64,000 nucleotides of DNA from Conoideocrella luteorostrata (lineage: Eukaryota > Ascomycota > Sordariomycetes > Hypocreales > Clavicipitaceae): the NCBI GenBank assembly GCA_032433595.1, contig JASWJB010000018.1, positions 1 through 64,000 of the forward strand. Direction: 5' to 3'. This document shows, in pieces, positions 19,427-32,350 of this stretch. The translations under genes were made by a program, and so were the position numbers. The notes beneath the pieces are model-generated. The model worked only from the letters and a program-made list of their open reading frames with translations. It did not search any database and had not been told where the DNA came from. Numbering within the stretch: position 1 is the stretch's first letter; every line of letters begins with the position of its first letter.

Positions 19427-20319
19427 GGGCAGCATTGCCATGCACTCAAAGCAGGGTTTACTATAGGACGCCATCTAAGGCTGTTGCTTTAGTGCAAGGA
19501 GTCAACTACTCTGCAAGTCCTGACAGAAACTGCCGGCCTAGCCCAATTTACTATATTTGCAGTATCCAACCGTGCGGAACTGCGCTGTTGGAAATTCTTG
19601 AACCTCTTGAATATCGTCTTCGGCTTGTTCAAGTTTGTGTATTGATGTAGTATTGTCTGTCGTTTGCTGCTTGGTCGCCGGCTTAGCAGCGGTTGTGTTA
19701 TGTGAGCCTCCGCAGCGCAGGTTTATGCGCCGGATTTTATACGGAGGTTACGGAGTTCCTACCCGCACCGTTTCATCTTAAAATAAAGAAACCTCGCCCG
19801 ACATAGCAAATTCGTTGACAGTCTCATCTACCATCTTACCTCTCAATACACAGCAATTGCTAATGCTAAGATGCGGACAATGGAATAGATGCGACATACG
19901 GGGTGACTTGTTTGCTTTGCTTATGGTCGCTATGACACTGATGTAGCGGTTCCCCTGTCAATGCAAATCCTCTGCGCGTACATAAATTGCTCCTTATTTG
20001 ACTTACACCAAAGTTCATCATAAAGAGCGATTTATATGCATCGGAAACTGGCTTAGTAGTTCGAGCGGGTATTCTTGCACCACCAGGCTTCTGTGGTAAA
20101 GCGAATGTGTCTCTTATTGGATAGCAGTCAAGCCAGAGGCATTGAAAGCTTCTTTGTAACAACGGAAAAGGCACAATTCGGGCAATTAAGAGCGAGAAGA
20201 AATTTGGCTTGGGTTCTAGAAAACATTGATTTATGGGGCTCCACAAGCCGTGTTGAACGACTTGGATGGATATACTATCTACTCTACTCCAATGTGTAGT
20301 AAGCGACTAACTGGTCATA
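19427..20319. other. Intergenic region
   Basis: About 0.9 kb between the DUF6594 gene and the 3' end of the subtilase gene. Open frames on either strand (for example 126 residues at 19866-20246, minus) are without domains, signal peptides or splice support. A sequence related to the TACGGAGTA motif (acggaggttacggagttcc) lies near 19741. Confidence 0.5.
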
Positions 20320-21674
<1,355 letters not shown>

Positions 21675-24076
21675 TCTGGCGTGCGTGAAATGTTGAATAC
21701 GTGATACTGGATGAGTGGACAGATGGGTGGATGAATGGATGAACGAGTGATTCTGTTTTCTAACGAGTTGGGAGGAGCGAAGAAGGTCTATATATACGCT
21801 CTGATCCTTCACCAGGTAGGCTGAGTTTTGAGGCGGGCTGCATTGTTTATTCCAATTTTATAATGCTATATTGATATCGAAGGAGCCTTCTTGAATTGTA
21901 AAATGCGTTGAAAACCGCAGAGCCTCGTTGCATAACGAACAAGACTATAGAAGCAAGCCACTGCACGCCGATGCGGGCCCATAAATAATTTCGGATCCGT
22001 TCGCCATCTCCTGGAGTACGATGCCTGTTTATACCGAACCCACGCATTCTCGGAGCTTTTCACGGCTGGCATCTAGGCTTCGCGCGTTGTTGCATAAGAG
22101 CCCCGGATTGCTGCTGCCACAATAAGCTAGTTGAAATGCAAAACCCGCATTGCAGATCCACTTTACATCATGAACTATGAACTACAGAAGCAGGTGGCAA
22201 TGCATTGCGGTGGCAAGCTCACTTGTTGCCGACTGTACCGTTAAGTGACCCAAACAGCTGCTCCTTTCGGTATGTCATGAGAGAAAACGAGGGCCTTGTA
22301 TACACCGAACAGTTATACCGTCACGGAAATCCTGTTGGGGAAGCACGTAGGGCGAATATCACGCATAGGGTGTACCGCTTCCTAGAGCAACCGGTTTGTG
22401 CTGCCGCTACCACACTGCAAGTATTGTTTTTGGTATAAGATCAACCATATTTCTTAGCGGCGCTCGGAGATAAAATGACGTTTGTGTTGTTATTACTTAA
22501 TGCTGACTACCCGAACGCCTGAACCATTTGATCATATGCTTTTAAAGGATCCCACAGGTTCAATTAGAAATTAACTTGGCATCGTACAAAGCTAACCTTG
22601 TCCGCTGCGACCGAATTACACAGCATTTGATACCGGCGGCCCGAGCACTTGAACCATTTGATCAATTGGTATTGAGCAGTACCACTAAGTTATCTGGGTG
22701 TTTGGTAAGTTATTTTCTTCCTGACAAAATACTTGTGGCATTCATCTCAGCGGACCGGAGCTAAACGGGACGTAATTCACGGTGCAGGTTCAGGTTTTCG
22801 CGATAGCTTGCTTCATGCCATGGCCTGCGCGAAAAAGACTAGGTAAAGCCACCTTTTGGTGCAGTGTTGCACCAGAATGCAAAAGACAAGTAGATTATTT
22901 GCTGATATATAGAATCTAAGGGAAGATTATATGCAAGAACTTTTTTCGTAGTGTATACAAGCTCATACTTTGTCCCGCAGTTGCGTTTCATTTGTACTGC
23001 ACAGCAACGAGCATGCAATGGTCCACGGCTTCTCCCTCGATGGACGGATCCCCCGTAATACCCGATATCTCCTCTGTAGATAGGCTACGTCTAGCCTTCA
23101 AAGTGACTGTTGCAGCCTTTGTGGCGATGTCTGTCACTTGCGGCATTCTGGTCCCCCATAACAAATAATGGATAACTACCGATGTTGAGGGAATCGAGCG
23201 GGGGAAGGCTTGCTAGGAAATTTGGTGGGCGGAATCCCTTGGGCGCCACGAACAGGGATCTCTTTATTACTCCGTACTGCCAGGAGACTACTCTGTGCTC
23301 CGTACTTTTAGATAAGAATCTCCGTTGATGATCGCCTACTAGATCCGAGCAATGCGAGGGGCTATGCCGCCGGCTTTGGTTAGTGATTAAGCCAGCAAAT
23401 GTAAAGATTCGGACCACAGGTACTCCATATGTTAGGCATCTTTCCACCAGCTTATATTTATGTATATTAAAGCGCTCATGGCGCATGTCTGCGACAGCAT
23501 TCCGCAATGCAGTTCACTACTCGTGCTACAGGGGAGCAGTTCATCATGACCATCCTCCAGCGAGCGCAGCTTGTCGTCCTATCCGTGTTGTCTCTGTCAG
23601 AGTTGGCCAACTGCATTGCACTTCTCCACCACCACCAGCATGTAAGACGTATCCCGGATCAAGCGACTAGCCGTCAAACCACGCATGGTTAAGTTTCAAC
23701 GAGATGCTAGGCGGTAAACTCATTTGTCCTGTTCCTCCTGGCGCGGTATGCCACCCGGACCAAGCTGGCTATAATAATGCGTAGTGTTCCAATGTCGCGA
23801 AAGCATAGAAAATATATAACTTCTATGCGTTAAACCCGGTTTTAGTAATAGTAGACTAGTTTGCTAACTCTACGTGCTTGCCGGATAAAGCAACGCCGTG
23901 TAGGCCTGCTAGGTACCTAGCTTATGTTATAAGCGCAATAAGCGCAGAAGATGTTAAAAACGCTGTTAATTTTAGTAAGATACTTTACCTTTTGCCTTAG
24001 TTTACCTTACCCTTTTGTTACGACCCTGGCTAGCGGGCGGCAAGAAGGAAACATCGAGCCTCGCCTAACCTAAAAC
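21675..24076. other. Gene-poor interval, about 2.4 kb
   Basis: Contains the subtilase promoter at its left end. Further right there are only short frames. Two 24-bp near-identical segments occur at 22511-22534 and 22641-22664. TACTCCGTA lies at 23268-23276. An ORF starting at about 23546 begins with a hydrophobic segment (MTILQRAQLVVLSVLSLSELANC) that looks like a signal peptide but ends after 48 residues. From 23840 to 24010 the DNA is AT-rich and repeat-like. Confidence 0.5.
22511..22664. repeat. Pair of 24-bp direct repeats, 130 bp apart
   Basis: Positions 22511-22534 and 22641-22664 agree at 21 of 24 bases, sharing the core gaaccatttgatca. No flanking element was identified. Confidence 0.6.
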
Positions 24077-25568
24077 GTGTCAAGCACGGAGTACCCCACC
24101 ACAGATTACATTCGATGTTTGCTGCCTCCCATTCTTCCACATTGCCCCAAGGACCCACTCGCATGTACATTCTTTCGCAAGTTGGTTCACGGCGGCCGGC
24201 TTTTTCTTCCCAACGCCATCATACCACACCGAAGTCCCTGGCCCAACATGCTCAACCGAAATAAACGTTTCTACGCACCAAGCGGTGCAATCTACCCAGG
24301 CGGCCCAAGCTATTGGCAGGTAATCGACTGGGATCAGCGGCGGCTAGTTACCGTCAAGATGGATCAGGAGCTGGAGTCAGAGGATCCGGCCTTTAACGGT
24401 CTTCTGAGGCATATTGATCCTCTTCTTCCTGATGTCTACCTAGTCCACCTTTCGCCGGAAGGCGGACTGATGTCTACGTCCGACGATCCAAATGATGATG
24501 AGACCCCGTGTGCCTTCCGACCGCCACTCGACGCAGCGCAGCTACCAGACGGCATTGAGACTATCTCTCGGGCAGAACTTGAGGAGGTCGCGAGAATTGG
24601 TCCCAATGTTGATCTAGTTGTGTACCCTAATTCCGCGCGGCCAAACGATAAAGTAAGGGGTAAAGCACGAAGTGTTTATATGTTTTAGTTTTTAACGCTT
24701 ATGTAGTTTATTTTTAAATATTTCTTTCTCTTTCAGAACTTGGGCTTTAATTGGTATGAGATGTGTCTCTGGTGTCGCCTTAAGCATCCGAATATTGTCC
24801 CTTTTGACAAGGTAGTTGTTGATGAGCTCGAGGGTTGCTTTGTTGGTTTTACATCGAAATACATACCCGGTGGCACCCTCAAGGACAATACAACTCGGGT
24901 GTTCAAGTTAAAGTGGCTTCATCAGCTCACTAATGTTATTGATGAGTTGAATTTAAACCTTGGCGTTGCTCATCAAGACGTATCTCCGCGAAACATAGTC
25001 ATTGACGAGCCGACTGACACGCTGATGCTATTTGACTTTAATTTCTCCGCTCGCATAGGAAAATATGGACACGAGGAGCCCCGAATGATATCAAGGGAGC
25101 GTGTTCACCATGTATGAAGTCATCACCCGCGATTCAGCTCGGCGTGATAAACGACATGAGGATCAAGAGGTCTTGGCCGTTGAGCAAATGGACTGGTCCA
25201 AGCACCCCGATGTCTGTTTGGATCACTCCGTCTCTGAATTCCGCAAAGTTCTCGATGAGTGGTGCGAGCGGCGACGAAAGGGAGCCCAAGTTACGATTAA
25301 CACCCAGGCCCCTAATTTCATTGACTGGCCACCGATTCCAGACCCGCCACTTACTGAAGTAGCTATTGGGATCAAAATGGTTAAGAATATGCAGAAACGT
25401 TACGATTGGAAGAGGACCGACTTGATGCGAGAAGGAAAGACAATCCTGAATTGGCAGCGGCCGCCTCAGAACTGGCCAGAAACAAACGACAAAGCTGGTG
25501 ACTGTCAAAAATATCGAAGCGAGGAGCAATCGAGAGAAATTGATGGAGGCAAGGGTCCGAGTACCTGA
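24077..25568 (+). pseudogene. Frameshifted protein-kinase-like gene
   Basis: Two exons are visible: 24077..24652 and 24737 onward (intron gtaagg...tttcag). Exon 1 holds a helical N-terminal domain; exon 2 holds a small-molecule/protein-kinase-like fold with GCFVGFTSKYIPGGTL (hinge), VAHQDVSPRNIVID (HRD-like catalytic loop) and LMLFDFNFSARIG (DFG-like, here DFN). Around 25091-25101 the reading frame must shift twice to pass from the FNFSARIG segment through DIKG to FTMYEVITRDS, which runs to 25568. The first codon of the recognisable protein is GTG at 24077, where an ATG would be expected. The lost start and two closely spaced single-base frame changes point to a decayed copy of a fungal kinase-like family. 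Sequencing error is an alternative for the shifts. Confidence 0.6.
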
Positions 25569-25640
25569 TATGGCTGTAGCTTAATGGGGTGAAGCAGGCG
25601 AGTGTTGACTTGAGAAGGTGTCCTGACCGACACAATTGGG

Positions 25641-26478
25641 TCATTTCAGCCATTGTGCACAATTTGTGCTAGGTGAATTTTGATGTTGTCTTCGGTCCCA
25701 CCCTTGTTGCCACTGGGGTGGTGGTGGTAGCTCTTCCACGAAACCGGTCATCTGTGCGACCAGCACAACATCATCGCCTAGATATTGGAATGATAGAGCT
25801 GCAAACAGAAGTGTATATATCTGCAGGGCAGTCAACATAACTGAGGAGTATATTCGAAATGGTTAGGGGGATGCTGTTTTTATTAGTTAGAGAGACACAA
25901 ATAGCGTAACTAACACGGAAGATGGCGCGCGTCTCATCGACCATTTCATCCATATCCGGAGCTAGCGTTACACGCTCAAGTACAGGCACCGAAAGCTCTG
26001 ACACTGTATCGCCTACAAAGAGGACTATTTGCTGCCATTGGTGTACGCTGCGTCGTCGTTGGCGCAGCTCTAATTGCCGCAGCATTGTGGATTTTCCTTA
26101 CCCAGCGCGGGCAAGGAACGGAACAGCCAAAAACAGACGCACATCACAAAAACAATGTCAAAAATGAGAATCTTTCGTTCTAATCAAGCACTACATCTAA
26201 ATAGGGATTGGTAGCTCTGTCGAGGCATCCAGCGGCTGCGATGGTGTTGGACGCGGTGACGGCCAAATCCACGAAATGGGCAAGGGTTTCCAACGTTTCA
26301 TCTGAGCACTTGGTACGGAGTACATTGGCGGGGATGGAAATCGGCCGCGGAGACGGTAGCTTGCTAGCCAGCTTGCTTGCTCGATTACCGATAGCCGAGG
26401 ACCAAGTAGCCACATAGTTAGGAGTAGATCATCAACCTGGACGCAGAGCTCTAACATAACCGGCCAAAACCAGCACAT
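25641..26478 (-). other. Possible degraded gene, unknown
   Basis: Minus-strand fragments look protein-like. One piece (26180-26413) reads CSDETLETLAHFVDLAVTASNTIAAAG. A second (about 25915-26085) reads VGDTVSELSVPVLERVTLAPDMDEMVDETRAIF. A third (25641-25838) has a hydrophobic segment, LTALQIYTLLFAALSFQYLGDD. The second and third could be joined by an intron from near 25916 (gtgtta) to a ctcag acceptor near 25843. I cannot assemble a complete reading frame or name a family. Confidence 0.25.
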
Positions 26479-27093
26479 CTCTTCCCCAACAGGGCTTCAT
26501 TGGTCTGGCTCCATTGTTCTACCACGTTGGTCGAAGGTTCAGCAGGATTAGCCAAAAACACAAACTGCGACAGAAGCGTTACATAGACAGCAATGCTAAA
26601 CAACACCCTGATTAATCTAAGCCGCTAAGTCTCTCACCTTTAGCCCTGTGAAATGGGAAATGGGAAATTCGTTGCTCCATGAGTTCTGAATCGTAGACCC
26701 AAATCACATCGCAGGCTAGTCTTCGGCATTGATATCACCCCGCCAGCGCACCCCATTACATATTCGTTTCTTACCGGCTGCAATGTCCGCTCAATTCTGT
26801 ATGTTAATTGCCACACATATGTTGATTCATTCGTTGTTTTGTCGAGACTCGCTGCCAGCTCGTGGACGCAGTTATCAGGAGACTGGCGGATGCCCGACGT
26901 GACAGAACTTGCGGAATCGATATTCCCCCGGCCCAAGTTACGTGGATGTTGTGACGATGGTTGACTTGGTACCTGCTGTTGGAGTGGGCGTATCTGTCGT
27001 CGTTATTTCTCTTTATGCAGGGTTAGCGATATTCCATCAAACTTTATCGCCAGTCGTTCGGGAGCCACTCTGGAGAGAGGGGGTGTGTGTGCC

Positions 27094-27107
27094 GGGGGGG
27101 GGGGGGG
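27094..27107 (+). repeat. Run of 14 G residues
   Basis: An uninterrupted G homopolymer followed by tggcggacgggg. It could form a quadruplex and is also a place where assembly length errors are likely. Confidence 0.8.
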
Positions 27108-27741
27108 TGGCGGACGGGGTTGCGAACAGCGCAATTCGCACCCCTCTCCTTTGGCCCTCGGCTGAACGCACCAGAGAAATCTTACCTCCCTGAGAAGATG
27201 CTGGTTGGCGAGATATACAGTAATTCTTTCTCCTATATATTTCGCATTGATGGCTCAGAATTTCTCTGCAAACTTCTTAAAGTGAGACTGCTCTGTAGGA
27301 TGAGCGGTGAGTTGGTTGACTTGCTCCAAGTGCCTTCATTACATGTCCGACACCGTGCCAAGAGAGGATCTTCCAGCCCTCTCCCTCAACGAGAAGATAC
27401 GAATAACGGTCATTTCTTACATCAGCATTCGCGTCAAAGCCTGGTATCTGTCGGATTAAATACCCGTAGCGCCATAGCGCAAAAGTGTGAGCTCACTAAA
27501 TATTCATTTTAGTAAGTTATTATCATATCTTATATCTAACAGATCCTGAACAATCTAGAGCACTGTGTCCTCATAGCAAAGAGCCTTGTGCCTTCGGATT
27601 GGCTCTCTATCCTCCTCGGTATCATGCAAAGCTGTGTTGTTTTGGTTGTGGCTTGACCACGAGGCTAAATTTTTTATCTTCTTGAGGTAATATTAGTAAT
27701 AGCTTGCTCCAAGTTGGCAAACCGAGGCGAACAGCGGAGAC

Positions 27742-28190
27742 CTACGAACGCTCAGTAATTGGGGCATTTTGGCTCGGCACCGGCGCATCTTCCAAATTCA
27801 ATAATCGCTCCACCTCGCCTGCGGTCCTGATTGCACCGTCGAAGTGCATTCCATGCAGTCTAATTTCCCTAGCTGCTTGAATGTTTTCTAACTTGTCGTT
27901 GACGAAAATCTCATTTCCAGGGCGCTCCTCAAGGTTGGTTTGCTGCAGCGCAAACTTGTTGAATCGCGGTTCTCGGGCTATAGCCTACGCTATGGCCCCG
28001 GCTTTGCCCATTGGTTGTGTTAGTCTAATTTCGCCGAAGTTGTCACTCAGCATCTGTTAAAGACGCAAGCTCCAGGCGAGTGATCCGCATTGTAGAGAGT
28101 GTACCTCGCTGATAGATCGTAGGAATGCATGGGCATCCTGTTCGTGACTCACAGTCTTCCTGAATTCAGCTACAGTCGTTTATGTTATCA
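27742..28190 (-). pseudogene. Relic of a HAD-superfamily hydrolase (C-terminal half)
   Basis: Reading the minus strand from about 28190, an exon ending AFLRSISE, a 57-bp intron-like gap (gag|gtacac ... taacag) and a second exon give FGEIRLTQPMGKAGAIA, an in-frame TAG, then EPRFNKFALQQTNLEERPGNEIFVNDKLENIQAAREIRLHGMHFDG. The IFVNDKLENIQAAREIRLHGMHF part is the HAD motif III/IV region ('FVDDKLENVxAAxxLGMxxxxF'), although one of the two usual acidic residues is Asn. There is no sign of the N-terminal DxD motif, and a stop interrupts the frame, so this is a truncated, inactive copy. Confidence 0.55.
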
Positions 28191-29380
28191 TGGTTGATGG
28201 TTGGGCGTGGTTGGAGCGCCACCCTCGGTCGCCTCAAAACCGATCATTTTATTACTTAATTGTAATCATCCCTCGCGCGCGTCTTCGGTATCTGTGGAGG
28301 GCTATCCTAACCAGTCAGAGGTCGCCCCGCCCTGCCAAAGACCAAAGACGTCAGCGTTTTAATATCAATTTGTGGCATGTTACTGCAGCTAATGCAGAAA
28401 CATGCAGTAGCCACAGCTTGTTGGGTACGAAGCAGGATCAACGCTGAGCCTGCCTCCGCAAATGTAAATTCTAGATTAGTTTAGACAGCAGGCACTAAAC
28501 CGTGACATGCTTGCGTCTTAAACCGTAAGAATTTCCTTGCACAGGCAGCCTCTGGCCCCGTCTCTTGCGCGCTAGCGACCAGTGCCCAGCGTAGCTGCCA
28601 GCGGTGAGTGCCTTTCGCATGTGAAAAGGAGGAAAGAAAAGTTTCTTTCAGGAAACATACCCAAATCAAGCCTGAACTGACATCATCCCTGCATCCGTAC
28701 AACCAACAGGGACTTCCCAACCACATTGCCCTCTTGCCGTGCTAGTTGGGCTAGGAGCAGAAGCGGCGAAGTTGGTTTAGTGGCTATATTTTCTATTGCG
28801 TAGTGCCCCTGCTAAATGCACTCATACGGTCCAATAAGCTTGTTTCTCTGATTCATTAGCTCTGCAATTGGTCGAATAGTTCGTTAGTTCGACGTTAACC
28901 GTGCTGCGTGCTGCAAGGCCTTCTTATCTTCCCCGTGCTTGGATTGACGTGGAGAGATTTCGTACGATGCGCGAGATGTGAATATTAATTTCGATCGATA
29001 GAACTAGCTAACGGCTTAAAGATTAACCCATACTGTTGCATCAAGGACGCTAAACACCTCATCATGCTGCCGTCTCGATCAAGGGCATTAGTCATTCGGG
29101 CAATACCGACAGAAAGGATGTGGTTGGTCTGGTGATATGAGTTGCCGCGGATCCATTTACGCATCTCACCCAGCATCCTGTACCTTTACTGGCTTCTTTG
29201 CGTCTAAGAATTGAGGGCCGGCAGACACCATTGTAGGAAGTTATAAGGAAACAGCAGAAATACTCCAGCGAACTCGTTTACGATTACTCTGTTGACACTT
29301 GAAATCTTTATATTTTCTCGTCCTATAGTTTCCCCCCTTTTCCACATTTCAACTCTTATTACCTTAGTTGCAAATCAGCA

Positions 29381-31132
29381 ATGGCAGAGAATATTGTTAA
29401 CACCAAGAAAATGCAATACACTGATGGCGCCATCAAATTTATGAAAACGAGTGGTCTTGACCCTGCTCTTGAAAATGACTGCGGAGAGGATCCAAGCAGC
29501 CAGTTACCGTTCATCGATCGCGAATGGAGCAGTGCAAAGAACAAGCCCTACAATCCTCGCGCCCCAAAAGATCTAATGCATAACATTGGTCCTTATCCTC
29601 TCACGTCCGGACTTGCCCGTTGGGTTACAGAAGCTTTCCAAAACTATGGTCCCTCAGTTGACGCAGAAAACTTGGTCCAGCCGTTCTCTGCTGAGTTCCA
29701 TGAGTTCCTCGAAAAAGAGCGTGCCACAAGCACTGGTTTTCACAACCTTGGTCTTGTTGAACTGGTCTACCAGATCAGTTTGGAAGTCGGAGCGGATATT
29801 TTAATCGCCGCTACAGCAATGAATAAATCCAACCTAGATATGGCCTACCATTCATCCCGTACTGCTCGTGACGAACACTTTGCTGTTTGGGGCAAACTCC
29901 TCACGGGACTAGAATGTGACCCACCGATTATTTCTCAATTCCCTATTTACCTCATGATGTGTCAGTCATTTTCGTTCGAGACCAATGCGTCTCAAGAGAA
30001 CTACGTTTACTCAACCATGTGCGGGATCGATTGGGTAAAGGGCAAGAGTGCCTATAGTGACCGATTCAAGGCGTATAAGGAGCGCGCTCATAAATCTATA
30101 CCCAGACTAAACGACAAACTGTCAGGAGAGGATATGTCCTTCTGGCGAATCTCTTCTGCCTATCTTGATGCCATAAACAAGACGGAGAATTCCAGAAATT
30201 TTACCGCCCCAAACCAATCGTTCATCAAGACAAATATGGACCCCCATCTACTTATTGCCGCCCGTGCTTTTGATGGCGGTGCAACTGCTTTTATGTGCAG
30301 AGATGGTGCTGCCTTTTTTGACAATCAGGGAATGGATTCTCTTATCGGATCTACGCTGCCTAACGACGTTATGGATCTTCACACCGATATTATGACGGGT
30401 GAGACCCGTAATCTTTTGCGGCTGCTATACCCTAACAATTTGAACATTGAGCAAAATCTCAAGACAATGTCTACGGTATTTTCTGGCATGCTGTGCGAGC
30501 TCTTCCGTGGTCATAAGCGTGCTCGCTTTTGTGGTCGCGAGGACGGTTGTGTTGCTGCAACCTCGCCTCCATACAGCCTCTCCAGAGCCCGTCACCGACG
30601 CGTGTTTGAGATAATGGAAGCTTATGTGACTAAATATCCACAGTTCTGGGATTGGACTTGGGGTATATACAACAGCGCTAAGAGTCAAGTGACCGAGGCT
30701 GGTCTTGGTGAGCTGCTTGTTACCGCTCTTTGTAGAAGTGTCAGTCAAGGCATACTCCCCAACTCGGCACCAAATAAGTTTTTTGACAGTTATTTTGGTA
30801 TGGTGGAGCATGGTGGAGCTCAATGGCAGGATGGACGGCCTTTAGGCGTTCATGGAGATCTTGGCCAAGCAATCTACGACATACATAGTCTCTGGCACGA
30901 CCAGCTCCTGGCCACTGACAAGGAGCCTGGTTGGGGTCGGACATTTGATAAAAAGTCGGACGTTCTTTTTGGTAGAGTCGGCGAGATTTTTTCTGCCAGG
31001 GGAGGCATTACCGATGAGGTTTTCGAGTTCGCCATCGCTTATGGCCATCTGAGCATGGGATTACCATATATCGCCTACCATGCTATAGATGCCATTATCC
31101 TGTCGTATGGTGCTACGTCCACGTGTGGTTAG
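29381..31132 (+). CDS. Intronless 583-residue protein, possibly a divergent class I terpene synthase
   Basis: A clean uninterrupted ORF with a plausible promoter. I cannot name the family with confidence. It is largely helical, without signal peptide or membrane segments. The block LPNDVMDLHTDIMTGETRNLLRLLY (about 327-351) resembles the Asp-rich 'ND..DL..D' helix of the non-canonical fungal sesquiterpene synthases (BcABA3/AsR6-like), in which the usual DDxxD is not obvious. A C-terminal GDLGQAIYDIHSLWHDQL helix could supply a second metal site. Other readings are possible. There is no adjacent prenyltransferase, P450 or oxidase, so pathway context gives no support. It is convergent with the NRPS gene, 1.2 kb away, and does not look like part of the siderophore cluster. 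Confidence 0.6.
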   Translation: MAENIVNTKKMQYTDGAIKFMKTSGLDPALENDCGEDPSSQLPFIDREWSSAKNKPYNPRAPKDLMHNIGPYPLTSGLARWVTEAFQNYGPSVDAENLVQPFSAEFHEFLEKERATSTGFHNLGLVELVYQISLEVGADILIAATAMNKSNLDMAYHSSRTARDEHFAVWGKLLTGLECDPPIISQFPIYLMMCQSFSFETNASQENYVYSTMCGIDWVKGKSAYSDRFKAYKERAHKSIPRLNDKLSGEDMSFWRISSAYLDAINKTENSRNFTAPNQSFIKTNMDPHLLIAARAFDGGATAFMCRDGAAFFDNQGMDSLIGSTLPNDVMDLHTDIMTGETRNLLRLLYPNNLNIEQNLKTMSTVFSGMLCELFRGHKRARFCGREDGCVAATSPPYSLSRARHRRVFEIMEAYVTKYPQFWDWTWGIYNSAKSQVTEAGLGELLVTALCRSVSQGILPNSAPNKFFDSYFGMVEHGGAQWQDGRPLGVHGDLGQAIYDIHSLWHDQLLATDKEPGWGRTFDKKSDVLFGRVGEIFSARGGITDEVFEFAIAYGHLSMGLPYIAYHAIDAIILSYGATSTCG

Positions 31133-32350
31133 TACGTTTATAATCTGTCTAGTTGTTTTAATAGCGGCGTTTAACTTTTGACTTTTCACACTATAAGAAT
31201 GAACTACACCACTACAGTCATTTAGCGTCGGGCTGACGGTCAGGTTGAAATGGAAGCTGCTGGCTAAGATGCCTGCTGCAGTATTCAACATCGGTCAGGA
31301 TGACGGTCGGATTGAAATGGAAGCTGCTGGCTAGGATGCCTGTTGCAGTATTCAACATCAGTCCGATTGAATTGGAAGCAAAGAGGCCAACAGCAGGTTC
31401 TTGCTGCAGCTAAAAAGTGCTCCTAAGTAATAAGGCTTTATAGCTATTATAAATAAAATATTGCTATTTTATAGTAAATAAATAGCTAGTAAACTAAAAT
31501 ACTATTAAGCACTTAGTATAGTAACAAGGAGATAATTATAAGGTACACATGTAAGCGGGCGTCTAGACCTATATTTAAGTCACTTGGCCCTGCTAATTCG
31601 CTAGCATATCAGGAGTCTCGCGCACACACGTAGCTTAGGAGGCAAGCTTAAGTACAATATACAGAGTCCCTAAACGTTCTTGCCTAGCTACGTGGTTATA
31701 ATCTAACACCTAGATTCGCAAGAGTGTCAAAATTAGAAGAGGGGTTCAAAGTCATGTAAGTTGATGATAATGATAATGATGATATACGTGTGTGATCAGT
31801 CTAGAATTTCTCTTCTGCCCAACCCTTTGGAACCCCCTATTTATAGCCCCTTTGCACTAGCCGTTGCCTTTTCATTGCTGCTTCAGACGACATAACTGCG
31901 CATTCCAACAAATGACTGAGGTAATAGAAAGTCCCTTCTTGTCAACGTATAAGATTGGCGTTAGTTAAACCCTTGTTCATGTCGCTTCAATCATTCAAGG
32001 AACCAGGCACTTGGTAACATATTTGCTCTATCATTCGCTTTTTTTCGAGGTGAAAGAGCTCTGAAGGGCTCAGGTTCTATTAATCGCTTCTATGCTTCTT
32101 GCTGATTGTAATAAATCGCCTGAAGAGAGAAGAATATTTTGGGTTATTGATACCTGTTGAATGTAATCTAGCATTTGCGTATGCATCATACTCGAGCATG
32201 TGATATATCTAATTAACTTCGAAGGTACTATTCTACGCGCAAAATTAATTCCAACGCAGCAACTCCCAGCTCTAGCATATCCTAGATAAGTATACTAACA
32301 AATGAAATCTAGTAAAACAATTCTCTTTCTTATTGCCCCGGTAGTAAAAT
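31133..32350. other. Intergenic region with tandem repeat and AT-rich block
   Basis: Lies between the convergent 583-residue gene and the NRPS gene. A 67-bp tandem repeat occupies 31235-31380. From about 31430 to 31540 the sequence is extremely AT-rich with inverted segments (tagctatt / aatagcta), as expected of a RIP-eroded element. The remainder is 3' flank of the NRPS gene. Confidence 0.6.
31235..31380. repeat. 67-bp tandem repeat, about 2.2 copies
   Basis: Copies begin at 31235 and 31302 with gacggtc; a third partial copy begins near 31364 (gattgaattggaagca). Copies share gaaatggaagctgctggct and gcagtattcaacatc and differ mainly by transitions. Confidence 0.8.

Larger units (their letters stand above)
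25569..29380. other. Gene-poor interval with relics, about 3.8 kb
   Basis: Holds a possible minus-strand relic (25641-26478) and a HAD-like relic (27742-28190), listed separately. A run of 14 G residues lies at 27094-27107. Sequence from 28200 to 29380 has short frames only, plus the promoter of the 29381 gene. A TATA-like string lies near 29310 and a pyrimidine-rich tract follows at 29320-29345. Confidence 0.5.

Noticed and set aside
23091..23507. 138-residue minus-strand ORF
   Set aside because: No domain, no signal or splice support, and includes the dispersed TACTCCGTA motif; likely chance.
23546..23692. Signal-peptide-like ORF of 48 residues
   Set aside because: Hydrophobic start but no recognisable mature protein and no intron support; too weak to call.
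25567..25640. tRNA-like start (ggctgtagcttaatgg)
   Set aside because: The A-box resemblance is not followed by a B-box (GGTTCGA) or a foldable acceptor stem.
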